Translations under genes and position numbers: made by a program
NCBI GenBank assembly: GCA_015904045.1
Contig: JABMDG010000001.1
Span: forward strand, 29,493-44,206
From: Nitrospira sp.
GTDB taxonomy: Bacteria > Nitrospirota > Nitrospiria > Nitrospirales > Nitrospiraceae
Direction: 5' to 3'
Length of the DNA stretch: 14,714 nucleotides
The notes under the pieces: model-generated
What the model was told of the DNA's origin: nothing
Seen by the model: the letters and a program-made list of their open reading frames with translations, nothing else
Databases searched by the model: none
Part shown: positions 1 to 7,233 of the stretch, piece after piece
How the letters are laid out: each line of letters opens with the position of its first letter
Numbering within the stretch: position 1 is the stretch's first letter

Positions 1-983
1 CCCATACCGAGATACCGGCCGAACGGCATCCTCGCCCTCGCGGCGACCTGAAAGCCTCTGATGGCGAATAGTGCGAAGAGCAGGATGATGCCCCCCGTCC
101 CCACCAATCCAAGCTCTTCGCCCACCAGCGCTAACACAAAGTCGGTATGCGCCTCCGGCAGGAAAAACAGTTTTTGTTTGCCTTCGCCCAACCCAACTCC
201 CAACAGACCACCGCTGCCGAAAGCCAGAAATGATTGCGTAATCTGAAAGCCCGCATCCGAGGCATCTTTCCACGGGGCCAAAAACGTCATCAGCCGCTGG
301 CGCCGATAGCTTGAGCTGAGGACAAGCACCAACACAACCGGCACCGCACACAATCCCAGCGAGAGCAGATGGGAAAGCCGCGCGCCGCCCAAAAACAAGA
401 GACCGATCGCGACCGATCCCATCACTACGACTGTGCCCAAATCGGGCTCCAGGAGCACCAACCCACCCAGCACCCCGATGATAAGCAGCGCCGGCGCCAG
501 GCCGCTCAAGAAACCTGTCAGGCGGTCTTCCTTCTTTGCCAGATACGCCGCGAGATACATGACGGCAACCAGCTTTGCGATCTCCGCCGGTTGAACTGAT
601 ATCGGGCCTAGTCGCAGCCAGCGCCTGGCACCCTTTGCCGACACTCCCAACGACGGTATCAACACCATAACCAACAGGAGCACTGTCAGGCCGAGAAGAG
701 GGATCGACAACCGTTTCCACCAGACATAATCGATGTGGGAAGCCAGATGCAGAAGGAGGAAACCGAACGCCAGCCAGGCCAGCTGCCGCTTGAGGAAATA
801 TCCTGGATCGTGGAATCGATTGCCCGCCACAACCGCGCTCGCGCTGAACACCATCACTAACCCGACGAGCGCTAGAATAATCGTGATGATCAGCAATGAA
901 TGATCCATCGCGACCCGTTTTGTCGCGCGCGGACTGGCTGTGGTCCAGGGCAGCGTCAGCGTCCCTGCGGATCTCTGAGACAT
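1..983 (-). CDS. ftsW: FtsW, second diverged copy, 3' end outside window
   Basis: SEDS-family septal peptidoglycan glycosyltransferase of the inner membrane, which polymerises lipid II with a partner class B PBP. The window holds the first 327 codons, open throughout; the remaining roughly 70 residues lie beyond base 1. Translation starts MSQRSAGTLTLPW, exactly as in the full copy at 11765-12967. It shows the first membrane segment ending VMVFSASAV, the GARRWLRLGPIS-QPAE region, EPDLGTVVV (Pro180 present) and the loop motif PEAHTDF with VGEELG. It aligns with the full copy without indels at about 84% identity (51 differences in 327, hand count). It lies 34 bases downstream of the murD fragment, against 78 bases in the intact block. 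The ATG at 983 is fixed by an in-frame TGA two codons upstream. Identity as FtsW is secure; whether it is a true second gene in this genome depends on the junction near 1590. Confidence 0.93.
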   Translation of the reverse strand, partial: MSQRSAGTLTLPWTTASPRATKRVAMDHSLLIITIILALVGLVMVFSASAVVAGNRFHDPGYFLKRQLAWLAFGFLLLHLASHIDYVWWKRLSIPLLGLTVLLLVMVLIPSLGVSAKGARRWLRLGPISVQPAEIAKLVAVMYLAAYLAKKEDRLTGFLSGLAPALLIIGVLGGLVLLEPDLGTVVVMGSVAIGLLFLGGARLSHLLSLGLCAVPVVLVLVLSSSYRRQRLMTFLAPWKDASDAGFQITQSFLAFGSGGLLGVGLGEGKQKLFFLPEAHTDFVLALVGEELGLVGTGGIILLFALFAIRGFQVAARARMPFGRYLGM

Positions 984-998
984 CGTTCAGTGTCAAAT

Positions 999-1005
999 CT
1001 CCTCT
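999..1005 (-). promoter_or_regulatory. Distant Shine-Dalgarno-like AGAGGAG before second ftsW
   Basis: The minus strand reads AGAGGAG here, but 15 bases separate it from the ATG at 983, longer than the usual 5-9. No closer purine-rich site is visible and an in-frame TGA blocks an upstream start. The intact ftsW has a GAGG at 12975-12978 with normal 7-base spacing. Initiation at the second copy may be weak or coupled to murD translation. Confidence 0.4.
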
Positions 1006-1017
1006 GGCTAGCCGGCC

Positions 1018-1592
1018 TTACGCCGGTAAGGATTGCACCAAGGCTTTAAACTGGCGGCCCCGGTCCTGGTAATCGGCAAACATGTCAAAGCTCGCGCAGG
1101 CCGGCGACATCAGAACTACTTCGCCGGCAGTTGCCCCCGCCGCAGCACGTTCGATCGCCTCACGTAACGTCCCGGCTCGATCAATCGCATCATATCCTTG
1201 CACCGCATGTGCAATCAGCGGCGCAGCCTCGCCGATCAACAGCAGCCGTTTCACACGCTGGCGAATGAGGGGGGCCAGCCGGGAAAAATCTCCACCCTTG
1301 TCCCGCCCGCCGGCGATGAGCCAAATCGGCTGGTCGATACTTTCCAGCGCCTTGAGGGTCGCATCCACATTGGTCCCCTTCGAGTCATTGACGAATCGCA
1401 CGCCGCGCCGCTCCCGCACGATTTCCAATGCATGCTCAAGCCCGGGAAACTCTGCGAGGACTCGACGAACGACGTCGAGCGAACAGCCGCATAACAACGC
1501 ATAGGTCGCCGCTGCCATCGCGTTCTCAACGTTGTGATCCCCAATGATTTTGATCTCGCTGCGCCGACAGACTTCCTGGAGCTGGCCGGGCC
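1018..1592 (-). pseudogene. murD: MurD 3' fragment (C-terminal ligase domain only)
   Basis: Fragment of UDP-N-acetylmuramoylalanine-D-glutamate ligase. It corresponds to residues 281-468 of the complete MurD at 13046-14452, starting at GQLQEVCRR (GKLQDVCRR in the full copy) and ending SLPA before TAA. It keeps the C-terminal domain motifs [16 protein letters not shown] and [10 protein letters not shown]. It lacks the UDP-binding N-terminal domain and the ATP-binding GTNGKST motif, so it cannot be an active ligase alone. Identity to the full copy is about 88% (22 substitutions in 188, hand count), with no stop or frameshift. The frame stays open upstream to an ATG at 1683, but that stretch is proC read out of frame. 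The lack of decay in a non-functional fragment suggests the truncation is recent or artificial. Confidence 0.88.
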
Positions 1593-2290
1593 ACCTGATC
1601 CTTGAGACGAGCCGGATGTTGCCCGGTTTCCAGGACCATCTGCGCGGCACCCAAAACGGTCTGCGCGGCAAGCATTTCGGCAATGGCTCGTGGCACTCCC
1701 ATTTTCACCCCGCCGTCGGCCAAGGCCTCAATCGCGAGAAACACATACGCCGGCCCGCTTCCACTGAGGCCGGTCACGGCATCCATCAAGCGTTCCTCGA
1801 CCGGCACAACCTTGCCAACTGACTCGAAGATACCTCGCACCGAAGCCACGTCCTTCTCCTGCGCGCCGTCCCCAATTGCCAGCGCTGTCATCCCCTGCCG
1901 TACCATTGCGGGTGTGTTTGGCATTGCCCGAATGACACGCGCTTCCCGCCCGCAGGCGTCGGTGATTCGGCTGATTGGCACCCCAGCCACGATTGACACG
2001 ACGAGGGCCTTGGCCAACTCAGCTCCTACTTCTTTGAGCACTCCATCCAGCACCTGTGGCTTGACCGCGAGTATCACTATATCGCCCCACGCGGCGATCT
2101 CCCGGTTCGACCTGCCAGTTTGAACTCCGTATTTCTTCTTGAGGACATCCAACCGTTCGGCGTTTGGATCGGAGACACGAATGTGATCCGGCGTGCAGAG
2201 CTTGACAGTCAACATTCCGCCGATCAGCGCCTCGGCCATCTGGCCACCGCCCACGAATGCCACTTTCTGCGCAAGCAATGGACTAGACAT
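1526..2290 (-). CDS. proC: Pyrroline-5-carboxylate reductase, C-terminally truncated
   Basis: ProC reduces 1-pyrroline-5-carboxylate to L-proline with NAD(P)H in the cytoplasm. Residues 1-233 look genuine: Rossmann nucleotide-binding VAFVGGGQMAEALIGG near residues 10-25, AVKPQV (75-80), RAMPNTPA (121-128) and the helical domain with TGLSGSGPAYVF (173-184). The family signature then requires LKDxV followed by SPGGTT. Here LKDQV is followed by 21 unrelated residues and a stop, because the DNA has switched to out-of-frame murD. About 35-40 residues of the dimerisation and active-site C-terminus are missing (E. coli ProC has 269 residues), so the product is probably inactive. The start at 2290 gives MSSPLLAQKV and overlaps the yggS stop by 8 bases. 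An upstream ATG at 2356 lies inside yggS and adds non-family sequence. Everything upstream of the breakpoint looks intact. Confidence 0.85.
   Translation of the reverse strand: MSSPLLAQKVAFVGGGQMAEALIGGMLTVKLCTPDHIRVSDPNAERLDVLKKKYGVQTGRSNREIAAWGDIVILAVKPQVLDGVLKEVGAELAKALVVSIVAGVPISRITDACGREARVIRAMPNTPAMVRQGMTALAIGDGAQEKDVASVRGIFESVGKVVPVEERLMDAVTGLSGSGPAYVFLAIEALADGGVKMGVPRAIAEMLAAQTVLGAAQMVLETGQHPARLKDQVARPAPGSLSAQRDQNHWGSQR
1583..1600. other. Breakpoint joining truncated proC to the murD fragment
   Basis: On the minus strand, proC can be followed through LKDQV (the Val codon is 1594-1592). The P5CR family continues with a SPGGTT motif at that point. Instead the DNA becomes recognisable as murD codon 281 onward in a different frame (CAGCTCCAGGAAGTCTGTCG). 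The joint lies in a few ambiguous bases, GTGGCCCGGCC, about 1586-1594. No insertion-sequence end, target duplication or long shared repeat is visible. The short GC-rich ambiguity would allow microhomology of only a few bases. Confidence 0.85.
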
Positions 2291-2993
2291 GACGTGCCCC
2301 AAAAATGGCCGACCCGACACGGACCAGCGTGGCCCCTTCTTCCACGGCAATGGCATAATCGTTCGACATCCCCATCGACAGTTCGTCCATCATGACGCCG
2401 GGGATTGTTTCCGCGGCAACCGCCTTTGCCAATTCCCTGAGCTGGATAAAATAGGGTCTGGCTGCCTCAGCTTCAACCGTCGGCGGTGGAATCGCCATCA
2501 ATCCTTTGATATGGAGATGAGTCAGGGGCGCCATCGTCGCAACCTGCCGTACCAGATCATCGGGACGAAAACCTGCCTTTGTCGACTCCCCTCCAACATT
2601 CACCTCGAGAAGAATGTCTTGTACGAGACCGACCTCTCCAGCACGCCGATCGATTTCATAGGCCAGTTCCAAGCTATCAATCGAATGGATCAGGTCAAAT
2701 AGGCCGATAATCGTGCGGACCTTCCGCCGCTGCAGCTGCCCAATAAAATGCCACCGGACTTGGGTCTGCGCCAGCGCTTCGATCTTGGGAAGCGCCTCTT
2801 GCACACGGTTTTCTCCAAGCAGTGAGAGCCCCGCATCCACCCCTTCTCGAATTCGCTCCACCGAGACGGTTTTCGTCGCCGCCACCAGCCGAACACGGCC
2901 GGGATCACGTCCTGACTTCTCCGCCGCCGCACGGACGTTCGAGAGGATACCTCGAACTCGGGTGGCGATCGATTCTTCTGTGAATACGTCCAT
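2283..2993 (-). CDS. yggS: YggS/PROSC-family pyridoxal phosphate homeostasis protein
   Basis: A 236-residue protein of the YggS (PLPBP) family, which binds PLP without known catalytic activity and affects vitamin B6 and amino acid balance. It is a single alanine-racemase-like TIM barrel. Visible landmarks are VAATKTVS with PLP lysine K41, LGENRVQEA, WHFIGQLQRRK, the strand LLEVNVGGESTKAGF, GLMAIPP, LSMGMSNDYAIAVEEG and the phosphate-binding end VRVGSAIFG. Length fits the family (E. coli YggS has 234 residues). No strong Shine-Dalgarno precedes the ATG at 2993. The gene follows pgeF after 96 bases and its end overlaps proC; yggS-proC pairing is common across bacteria. A possible separate promoter lies in the gap upstream. 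Confidence 0.95.
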   Translation of the reverse strand: MDVFTEESIATRVRGILSNVRAAAEKSGRDPGRVRLVAATKTVSVERIREGVDAGLSLLGENRVQEALPKIEALAQTQVRWHFIGQLQRRKVRTIIGLFDLIHSIDSLELAYEIDRRAGEVGLVQDILLEVNVGGESTKAGFRPDDLVRQVATMAPLTHLHIKGLMAIPPPTVEAEAARPYFIQLRELAKAVAAETIPGVMMDELSMGMSNDYAIAVEEGATLVRVGSAIFGARHV

Positions 2994-3043
2994 CTTGCGT
3001 ATCGGCTCTCATCATCCTGGCTGCGCGCCGGCAAACCGCCTCT

Positions 3044-3073
3044 ATTCTAGCGGAAGGGCCGGACAATTGGCAG
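3044..3073 (-). promoter_or_regulatory. Possible sigma70-type promoter upstream of yggS
   Basis: In the 96-base gap between pgeF and yggS, the minus strand has CTGCCA (3073-3068) and TAGAAT (3049-3044) separated by 18 bases. These resemble -35 and -10 elements for yggS-proC. The -35 match is poor and no start site is known, so this is a weak candidate. No hairpin followed by a T-run is visible in the gap. Confidence 0.25.
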
Positions 3074-3089
3074 AGGCCCTGCATCTCCC

Positions 3090-3833
3090 TCACAACGGGG
3101 CAAGACCGATCGCGCTGACCATCGTGCCGATCACTTTCCCCTCACGCCGGTATGAAAAGAACAGGTCCTCATGGCAGATCGTGCACAAATTGACGGATGT
3201 GATGGAGTCCGGGCGGACGCCGGCACTCCGTGCCTGTTCCCTGATGAGCAGCTTCAGATCGAGATGTGCCTTGCCACCTTGTTGTCCCCGCACCACCCGT
3301 TGGGAATCGGCACAGGCCTCAGGCAGTTTGTCCAAAACCGTCTGGTCTACTTCATAACAGCACACTCCGGCCGACGGACCGATGCTGACCTGCACATGCT
3401 CCGGCACTGTACCGAAACGTGACTCCATCACGCTGATGGTCTTTCCCATAATGCCGGCCACCGCTCCGCGCCATCCGGCATGTACCGCAGCGACAATCTT
3501 CCGCTTGGGATCGTACATCAAGACAGGAACACAGTCCGCTGTCCTCACGGCCACCATGATGCCTCGTTGATCGGTTACCAAGGCATCCCAGCCGCCGGAA
3601 AACCGATCTGACGGCGTCAGGGCACGATCCACGACAAGCGCATCAGTTCCATGTACCTGCTTCACGGAGAGCATCCAGGACGATCGCGCGGCTCCTTCGA
3701 GTTCCTGGGCCGGAGCAGGAGCCCCGACTTCATAAGCAAGCCGGGCGGCATGCCGGCGTGTCCCAAAAAAGTGGCGCACGCCGCTTCTCGCGGATGCAAA
3801 GGCCGGAACGGTAATGACCGAGTCACTCGTCAT
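3090..3833 (-). CDS. pgeF: PgeF/YfiH laccase-domain peptidoglycan editing factor
   Basis: DUF152 (multicopper polyphenol oxidase / YfiH) family. Members act on purine nucleosides in vitro. In E. coli the protein prevents L-Ser from replacing L-Ala in the UDP-MurNAc peptide. The metal-site motifs are visible: VKQVHGTD, RTADCVPVLMYD and AAVHAGWRG supply the His, Cys and His ligands. IGPSAGVCCYEV, CTICHEDLFFSYRREG and a terminal IGL are also family-typical. I chose the ATG at 3833 (MTSDSVITVPAF, 247 residues) because GGGG lies 6 bases upstream. Other in-frame starts are ATG 3845 and GTG 3860; the latter would lie 22 bases after the ftsZ stop. Its place between ftsZ and yggS fits a cell wall quality-control role and co-transcription with the division genes. 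Confidence 0.93.
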   Translation of the reverse strand: MTSDSVITVPAFASARSGVRHFFGTRRHAARLAYEVGAPAPAQELEGAARSSWMLSVKQVHGTDALVVDRALTPSDRFSGGWDALVTDQRGIMVAVRTADCVPVLMYDPKRKIVAAVHAGWRGAVAGIMGKTISVMESRFGTVPEHVQVSIGPSAGVCCYEVDQTVLDKLPEACADSQRVVRGQQGGKAHLDLKLLIREQARSAGVRPDSITSVNLCTICHEDLFFSYRREGKVIGTMVSAIGLAPL

Positions 3834-3882
3834 CGATATCCCCATCGAGGATAATGGCACATGATCTCAACGGATCACCGGG

Positions 3883-5076
3883 TCAATCCGCTTGTTTACG
3901 GAGAAACGTGGGCACATCCCATTCATCGTCCGCCGCCAGTGCTGCCCGATCGATGGACTCCCGGACATCGTTCATTCGCCGCAAGAACGTTGGGCGGTCG
4001 AGATCCTGCGCCGGACGATCGGCGGCCCCAGCCGCACTCACCCCGGCCAACACGGGCTGGGCCGTTTTCGGCGCCCGGACCGCTGGACGGTCTGCGCCCA
4101 CTGCCGCCGCAACATCAACTTCTGGCTCGAACCCGGTCGCAATGACGGTAATGACCAGATCCTCTTCCAGATCAGGATTGATGACTTGGCCGACGATAAT
4201 ATTGGCTTCGGGATCGGCCGTCTGCTGAATAATAGATGCGGCTTCCTCGACCTCATGAAGCGACATGCTCGGTCCGCCGGTAATATTGAGGAGCACTCCG
4301 CGCGCGCCTTCTACGCTGCCTTCCTCGAGCAGCGGGCTGCAGATAGCCTTTTGAGCGGCGTCAATCGCCCGATTCGGACCACGTGACACTCCCATGCCCA
4401 TCACGGCTCGTCCCGTATGGGACATCACGGTGCGTACGTCGGCAAAGTCGACGTTGACATGCCCTGTCGTCGTAATGACGTCCGCGATGCCTTGAATGGC
4501 TTGCCGCAAGACATCGTCTGCGACTTTGAAGGCCTCCAAGAGTGGCGTCGATCTGTCGACGATCCCCAATAACCGTTGATTCGGAATCACCAGCAACGTG
4601 TCGACGTGCCGACGCAGATCACGGATACCTTCCTCCGCATGTTTATGCCGCCGTTGCCCTTCATATTGAAACGGCTTCGTCACCACACCCACCGTGAGAA
4701 TCCCCATTTCACGGGCAATACTGGCGACGATCGGCGCGGCGCCGGTGCCGGTGCCTCCACCCATTCCGGCCGTGACAAACACCATATCCGCCCCTTCGAG
4801 GCACTCCTTAATATGGTCTCTGCTCTCCATCGCCGCTTCCTTACCGATTTCCGGCTTGGCTCCGGCGCCCAACCCACGCGTTCGCTCCGGCCCCAGCTGA
4901 ATCTTGTACGGTGCCAGAGAGCGATCAAGCGCCTGGAGGTCCGTGTTGCCGGCAATAAAATCAACTCGCGCCAGCCCGGACGTGATCATCGTGTTGACCG
5001 CATTACATCCGCCTCCGCCGATGCCGATCACCTTGATGCGGACCGGTGACAGCACATCTTCCTTGAATGAAAACAT
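3883..5076 (-). CDS. ftsZ: Cell division protein FtsZ
   Basis: Tubulin-like GTPase that forms the Z ring and recruits the divisome. The 397 residues contain [17 protein letters not shown] (14-30), the tubulin signature GMGGGTGTG (104-112), VTKPFQYEG (132-140), the T7 synergy loop NVDFADV (208-214) and ATGFEP closing the globular core near 318. A linker of roughly 40 residues rich in Ala and Pro follows. The tail has two FtsA/ZipA-binding-like peptides: RPTFLRR at 361-367 and VPTFLRK at 388-394, the second at the true C-terminus (ending RKQAD). The ATG at 5076 is preferred over the adjacent TTG at 5079 because AGGAGG lies 7 bases upstream. The gene lies 58 bases downstream of ftsA, whose product tethers FtsZ to the membrane. 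Confidence 0.98.
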   Translation of the reverse strand: MFSFKEDVLSPVRIKVIGIGGGGCNAVNTMITSGLARVDFIAGNTDLQALDRSLAPYKIQLGPERTRGLGAGAKPEIGKEAAMESRDHIKECLEGADMVFVTAGMGGGTGTGAAPIVASIAREMGILTVGVVTKPFQYEGQRRHKHAEEGIRDLRRHVDTLLVIPNQRLLGIVDRSTPLLEAFKVADDVLRQAIQGIADVITTTGHVNVDFADVRTVMSHTGRAVMGMGVSRGPNRAIDAAQKAICSPLLEEGSVEGARGVLLNITGGPSMSLHEVEEAASIIQQTADPEANIIVGQVINPDLEEDLVITVIATGFEPEVDVAAAVGADRPAVRAPKTAQPVLAGVSAAGAADRPAQDLDRPTFLRRMNDVRESIDRAALAADDEWDVPTFLRKQAD

Positions 5077-5083
5077 CAAGACA

Positions 5084-5089
5084 CCTCCT
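5084..5089 (-). promoter_or_regulatory. Strong ribosome binding site of ftsZ
   Basis: The minus strand reads AGGAGG, a full match to the anti-Shine-Dalgarno core, 7 bases from the ATG at 5076. This is the strongest site in the window, consistent with FtsZ being needed in higher amounts than its neighbours. It favours the ATG over the TTG at 5079, which would have only 4 bases of spacing. Confidence 0.85.
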
Positions 5090-5099
5090 CACTTCTCCC

Positions 5100-5123
5100 T
5101 GTGTGACAACGTCGTGGCACACA
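5100..5123. other. Small imperfect hairpin in the ftsA-ftsZ gap
   Basis: The arms TGTGTG (5100-5105) and CACACA (5118-5123) are complementary, with two more inner pairs after a mismatch and a loop of about six bases. The stem is short and no T-run follows, so it is not a convincing terminator. It sits just upstream of the ftsZ ribosome binding site and could be chance. The 58-base gap (5077-5134) holds nothing else that I can see. Confidence 0.25.
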
Positions 5124-5134
5124 AGGGCTCTGAG

Positions 5135-6367
5135 TTAAAAGACCTCGAAGACCCGTTTCGTCCATCCCATCATTTTGGCCCAGGCTCCTCCACTGTGAAG
5201 CCCCGCTGTCTCTAATTCATCGGTATGCCGGCGGGCCTGCAGCAACAACCCGACCCCCGTCGCATAACTCGGGTGGCCGACAATGTCCCGAAGCCCTCCG
5301 ACGCCGGAAGGCACCCCCCTGCGCGCCGGCAGGTTCAACACTCGTTCGGCCGCGTCCGGCATGCCTTCCAGGAGTGATGTCCCGCCCGTGACCACCGCAC
5401 CGGCGCCCAGCATTCCTTCATAGCCCGCGCGCGCAATCTCCCGCCGAACCAGTTCAAACATTTCTTCGACGCGTGGCTCGAGAATCTCGGCGATGTCCCG
5501 CCGTGAGAAGGTTCGAGCCGGACGATCGCCGACGGATGGCACGTCGACGACTTGGTGGCCGGTAACCAGTTCGGTCCGTGCCACACCATGCTGCATCTTG
5601 ATTTTCTCCGCTTCGGTTTGCGACGTGAGCAAGCCGATCGCTAAATCCTTCGTGAGGTTCTGCCCCCCGATGGGAAGCACGGCCGAATGCCGAATGCTGC
5701 CGTCAAGAAAAATGGCGAGATCGGTGGTCCCACCGCCCAAATCCACCATGACCACTCCCAATTCGCGCTCTTCCTGGCTCAGCACCGCTTCACTGGAGGC
5801 CAGCGGCTGGAGGATGATATCCACGACGTCGAGCCCCGCCCGATTGACGCTCTTGATGATATTTTGCGCAGATGTCACAGCACCCGTAATCACGTGCACG
5901 TTCACTTCGAGGCGGTTCCCCGACAGGCCCAACGGTTCGCGCACGCCTTCCTGCCCGTCCACCATGAACTCTCTCGGCAACACATGCAGAATCCGGCGTT
6001 CATGCGGAATCACCGCCAGTGTGCGCGCGCTTTCGATTGCCCGATGAATGTCTTCGCGCGTCACCTCGGCGCGCTTCAACGCAACGACACCTTTGCAGTT
6101 CTCGGCGGAAATATGGCTGCCGGCGATGCCGGTGTAGACCGAGTTGATCTGCACCGCCGCCATCAACTCCGCTTCCTCGACGGCCTTCTTGATCGATTCG
6201 ACCGTGCTCTCAATATCGACGACGACGCCTTTGCGGAGTCCCCGGGAAGGGCTCGATCCAACTCCGATCACGTTCAACGCGCCCGCGTCGGTCACCTCGG
6301 AGACGATCGCGCAAATCTTGGTCGTCCCGATGTCGAGCCCGACAAGGATGTGTTCTCGTTTCGGCAT
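5135..6367 (-). CDS. ftsA: Cell division protein FtsA
   Basis: Actin-fold ATPase that anchors FtsZ polymers to the membrane and activates septal synthesis. The 410 residues show the phosphate-1 motif GLDIGTTKICAIVSEV (10-25), the FtsA-specific 1C domain after about residue 85, the phosphate-2 motif VDLGGGTTDLAIF (208-220), PIGGQNLTKDLA (232-243) and the adenosine motif VVTGGTSLLEGM (325-336). The C-terminal residues 396-410 (AWAKMMGWTKRVFEV plus Phe) form a short amphipathic helix like the FtsA membrane-targeting sequence. The ATG at 6367 is chosen because the protein then begins MPKREHILVGLDIGTTK and a purine-rich GGGGGTGA (6380-6373) lies just upstream. It begins 5 bases after the ftsQ stop. 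The longer in-frame reading to 6496 is ftsQ sequence. Confidence 0.97.
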   Translation of the reverse strand: MPKREHILVGLDIGTTKICAIVSEVTDAGALNVIGVGSSPSRGLRKGVVVDIESTVESIKKAVEEAELMAAVQINSVYTGIAGSHISAENCKGVVALKRAEVTREDIHRAIESARTLAVIPHERRILHVLPREFMVDGQEGVREPLGLSGNRLEVNVHVITGAVTSAQNIIKSVNRAGLDVVDIILQPLASSEAVLSQEERELGVVMVDLGGGTTDLAIFLDGSIRHSAVLPIGGQNLTKDLAIGLLTSQTEAEKIKMQHGVARTELVTGHQVVDVPSVGDRPARTFSRRDIAEILEPRVEEMFELVRREIARAGYEGMLGAGAVVTGGTSLLEGMPDAAERVLNLPARRGVPSGVGGLRDIVGHPSYATGVGLLLQARRHTDELETAGLHSGGAWAKMMGWTKRVFEVF

Positions 6368-6372
6368 CGCCC

Positions 6373-7233
6373 TCACCCCCTTTCCCGCACTACGACCCTG
6401 TTCTCGTACCGAAGATCCACGTCGTTGGCTCCGTCGCCAGCCCCGTCGAAGTTCAGCATCTTCACGACCGGCATAACCTGCTGAAACCGTTGCCACTGAT
6501 CGCCGAGGCCGTCCTCGCCGAAGTGAAACTGTACGCCTCGAACGGAGGCCACGAGATTCTCAGGATCCGCTGCGTTCACATGCAGCCGCCCCTCATAGGC
6601 CAATCCCATCAGCCGTGCCAGCTCGACGCCCGCCGCGACCGCTTGCCGCACCGCCTCATCACCACGTAACAACTTTTTGGGATCGATACCCGTCACCATC
6701 GGCAACGCGCCGTCGTCCGTCTGAGCCAGCCGAGCAAGCACACGGCCCTCTTTATCGCCGAGAAAATTCTCTCCGCCCGCCCGAACGACCACCGCGGGTT
6801 TTCGCTCGACCACCGAGATTCGCAATTCATGCAACGGCACTCGGGCGACCACCGCTTCCTTGATCCACGGATGGGCTTCCAACCGCGCCTCGACAGCAGA
6901 CGTGAGGACATGATGAATCGGCATGCCGGGCTTCACCCCGGCCAGATCGAGGATCTCCTGCCGGTCGACGCGATGCAGGCCGTCCACGGTCACCGTGTGA
7001 ATCTCGAGCAACTCTCGGAGGAACGGCCCAGCCTGTTGCACCCCCACGGTAACAGCCCACATCGTCACTCCCACAGCAGCCATCGCGCCTCCCCACCGGA
7101 CGGCGGTCTTCCATCCGGCCAGAGTGCGGAACCGCTTGACTTCCGCCTCCTGCCCCACACGCGAATCTTTCCACTGATTCTTTCGTGGGCCCGGGGAAGA
7201 GACGCGTGGGCGCTTCCGAAACATGTTCTTCAT
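6373..7233 (-). CDS. ftsQ: Cell division protein FtsQ
   Basis: Bitopic membrane protein of the FtsQ/DivIB family, which links the FtsLB complex to the septal synthase. The layout of the 286 residues is typical: a basic cytoplasmic N-terminus (1-45, rich in Arg and Lys), one membrane segment at about 46-66, a periplasmic POTRA domain at about 77-146 (IHTVTVDGLHRVDRQEIL ... ISVVERKPAVVV) and a FtsQ beta domain running to DVDLRYENRVVV near the end. Sequence conservation is low, as usual for this family, so the call rests on topology, POTRA features and position between ddl and ftsA. The ATG at 7233 overlaps the ddl stop (ATGA) and has AAGGAG 5 bases upstream. Confidence 0.95.
   Translation of the reverse strand: MKNMFRKRPRVSSPGPRKNQWKDSRVGQEAEVKRFRTLAGWKTAVRWGGAMAAVGVTMWAVTVGVQQAGPFLRELLEIHTVTVDGLHRVDRQEILDLAGVKPGMPIHHVLTSAVEARLEAHPWIKEAVVARVPLHELRISVVERKPAVVVRAGGENFLGDKEGRVLARLAQTDDGALPMVTGIDPKKLLRGDEAVRQAVAAGVELARLMGLAYEGRLHVNAADPENLVASVRGVQFHFGEDGLGDQWQRFQQVMPVVKMLNFDGAGDGANDVDLRYENRVVVRERG

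Noticed and set aside
1593..1683. MurD fragment read from the ATG at 1683 as a 221-residue protein
   Set aside because: The first roughly 30 residues are proC DNA read out of frame; MurD similarity begins only after the breakpoint near 1590.
2291..2356. Longer ProC start at 2356
   Set aside because: The extra 22 residues are yggS sequence in another frame; MSSPLLAQKVAFVGGG at 2290 is the family-like start.
5100..5123. Terminator between ftsA and ftsZ
   Set aside because: The stem is only six base pairs plus a mismatch, with no following T-run, and ftsZ follows in a normal cluster arrangement.
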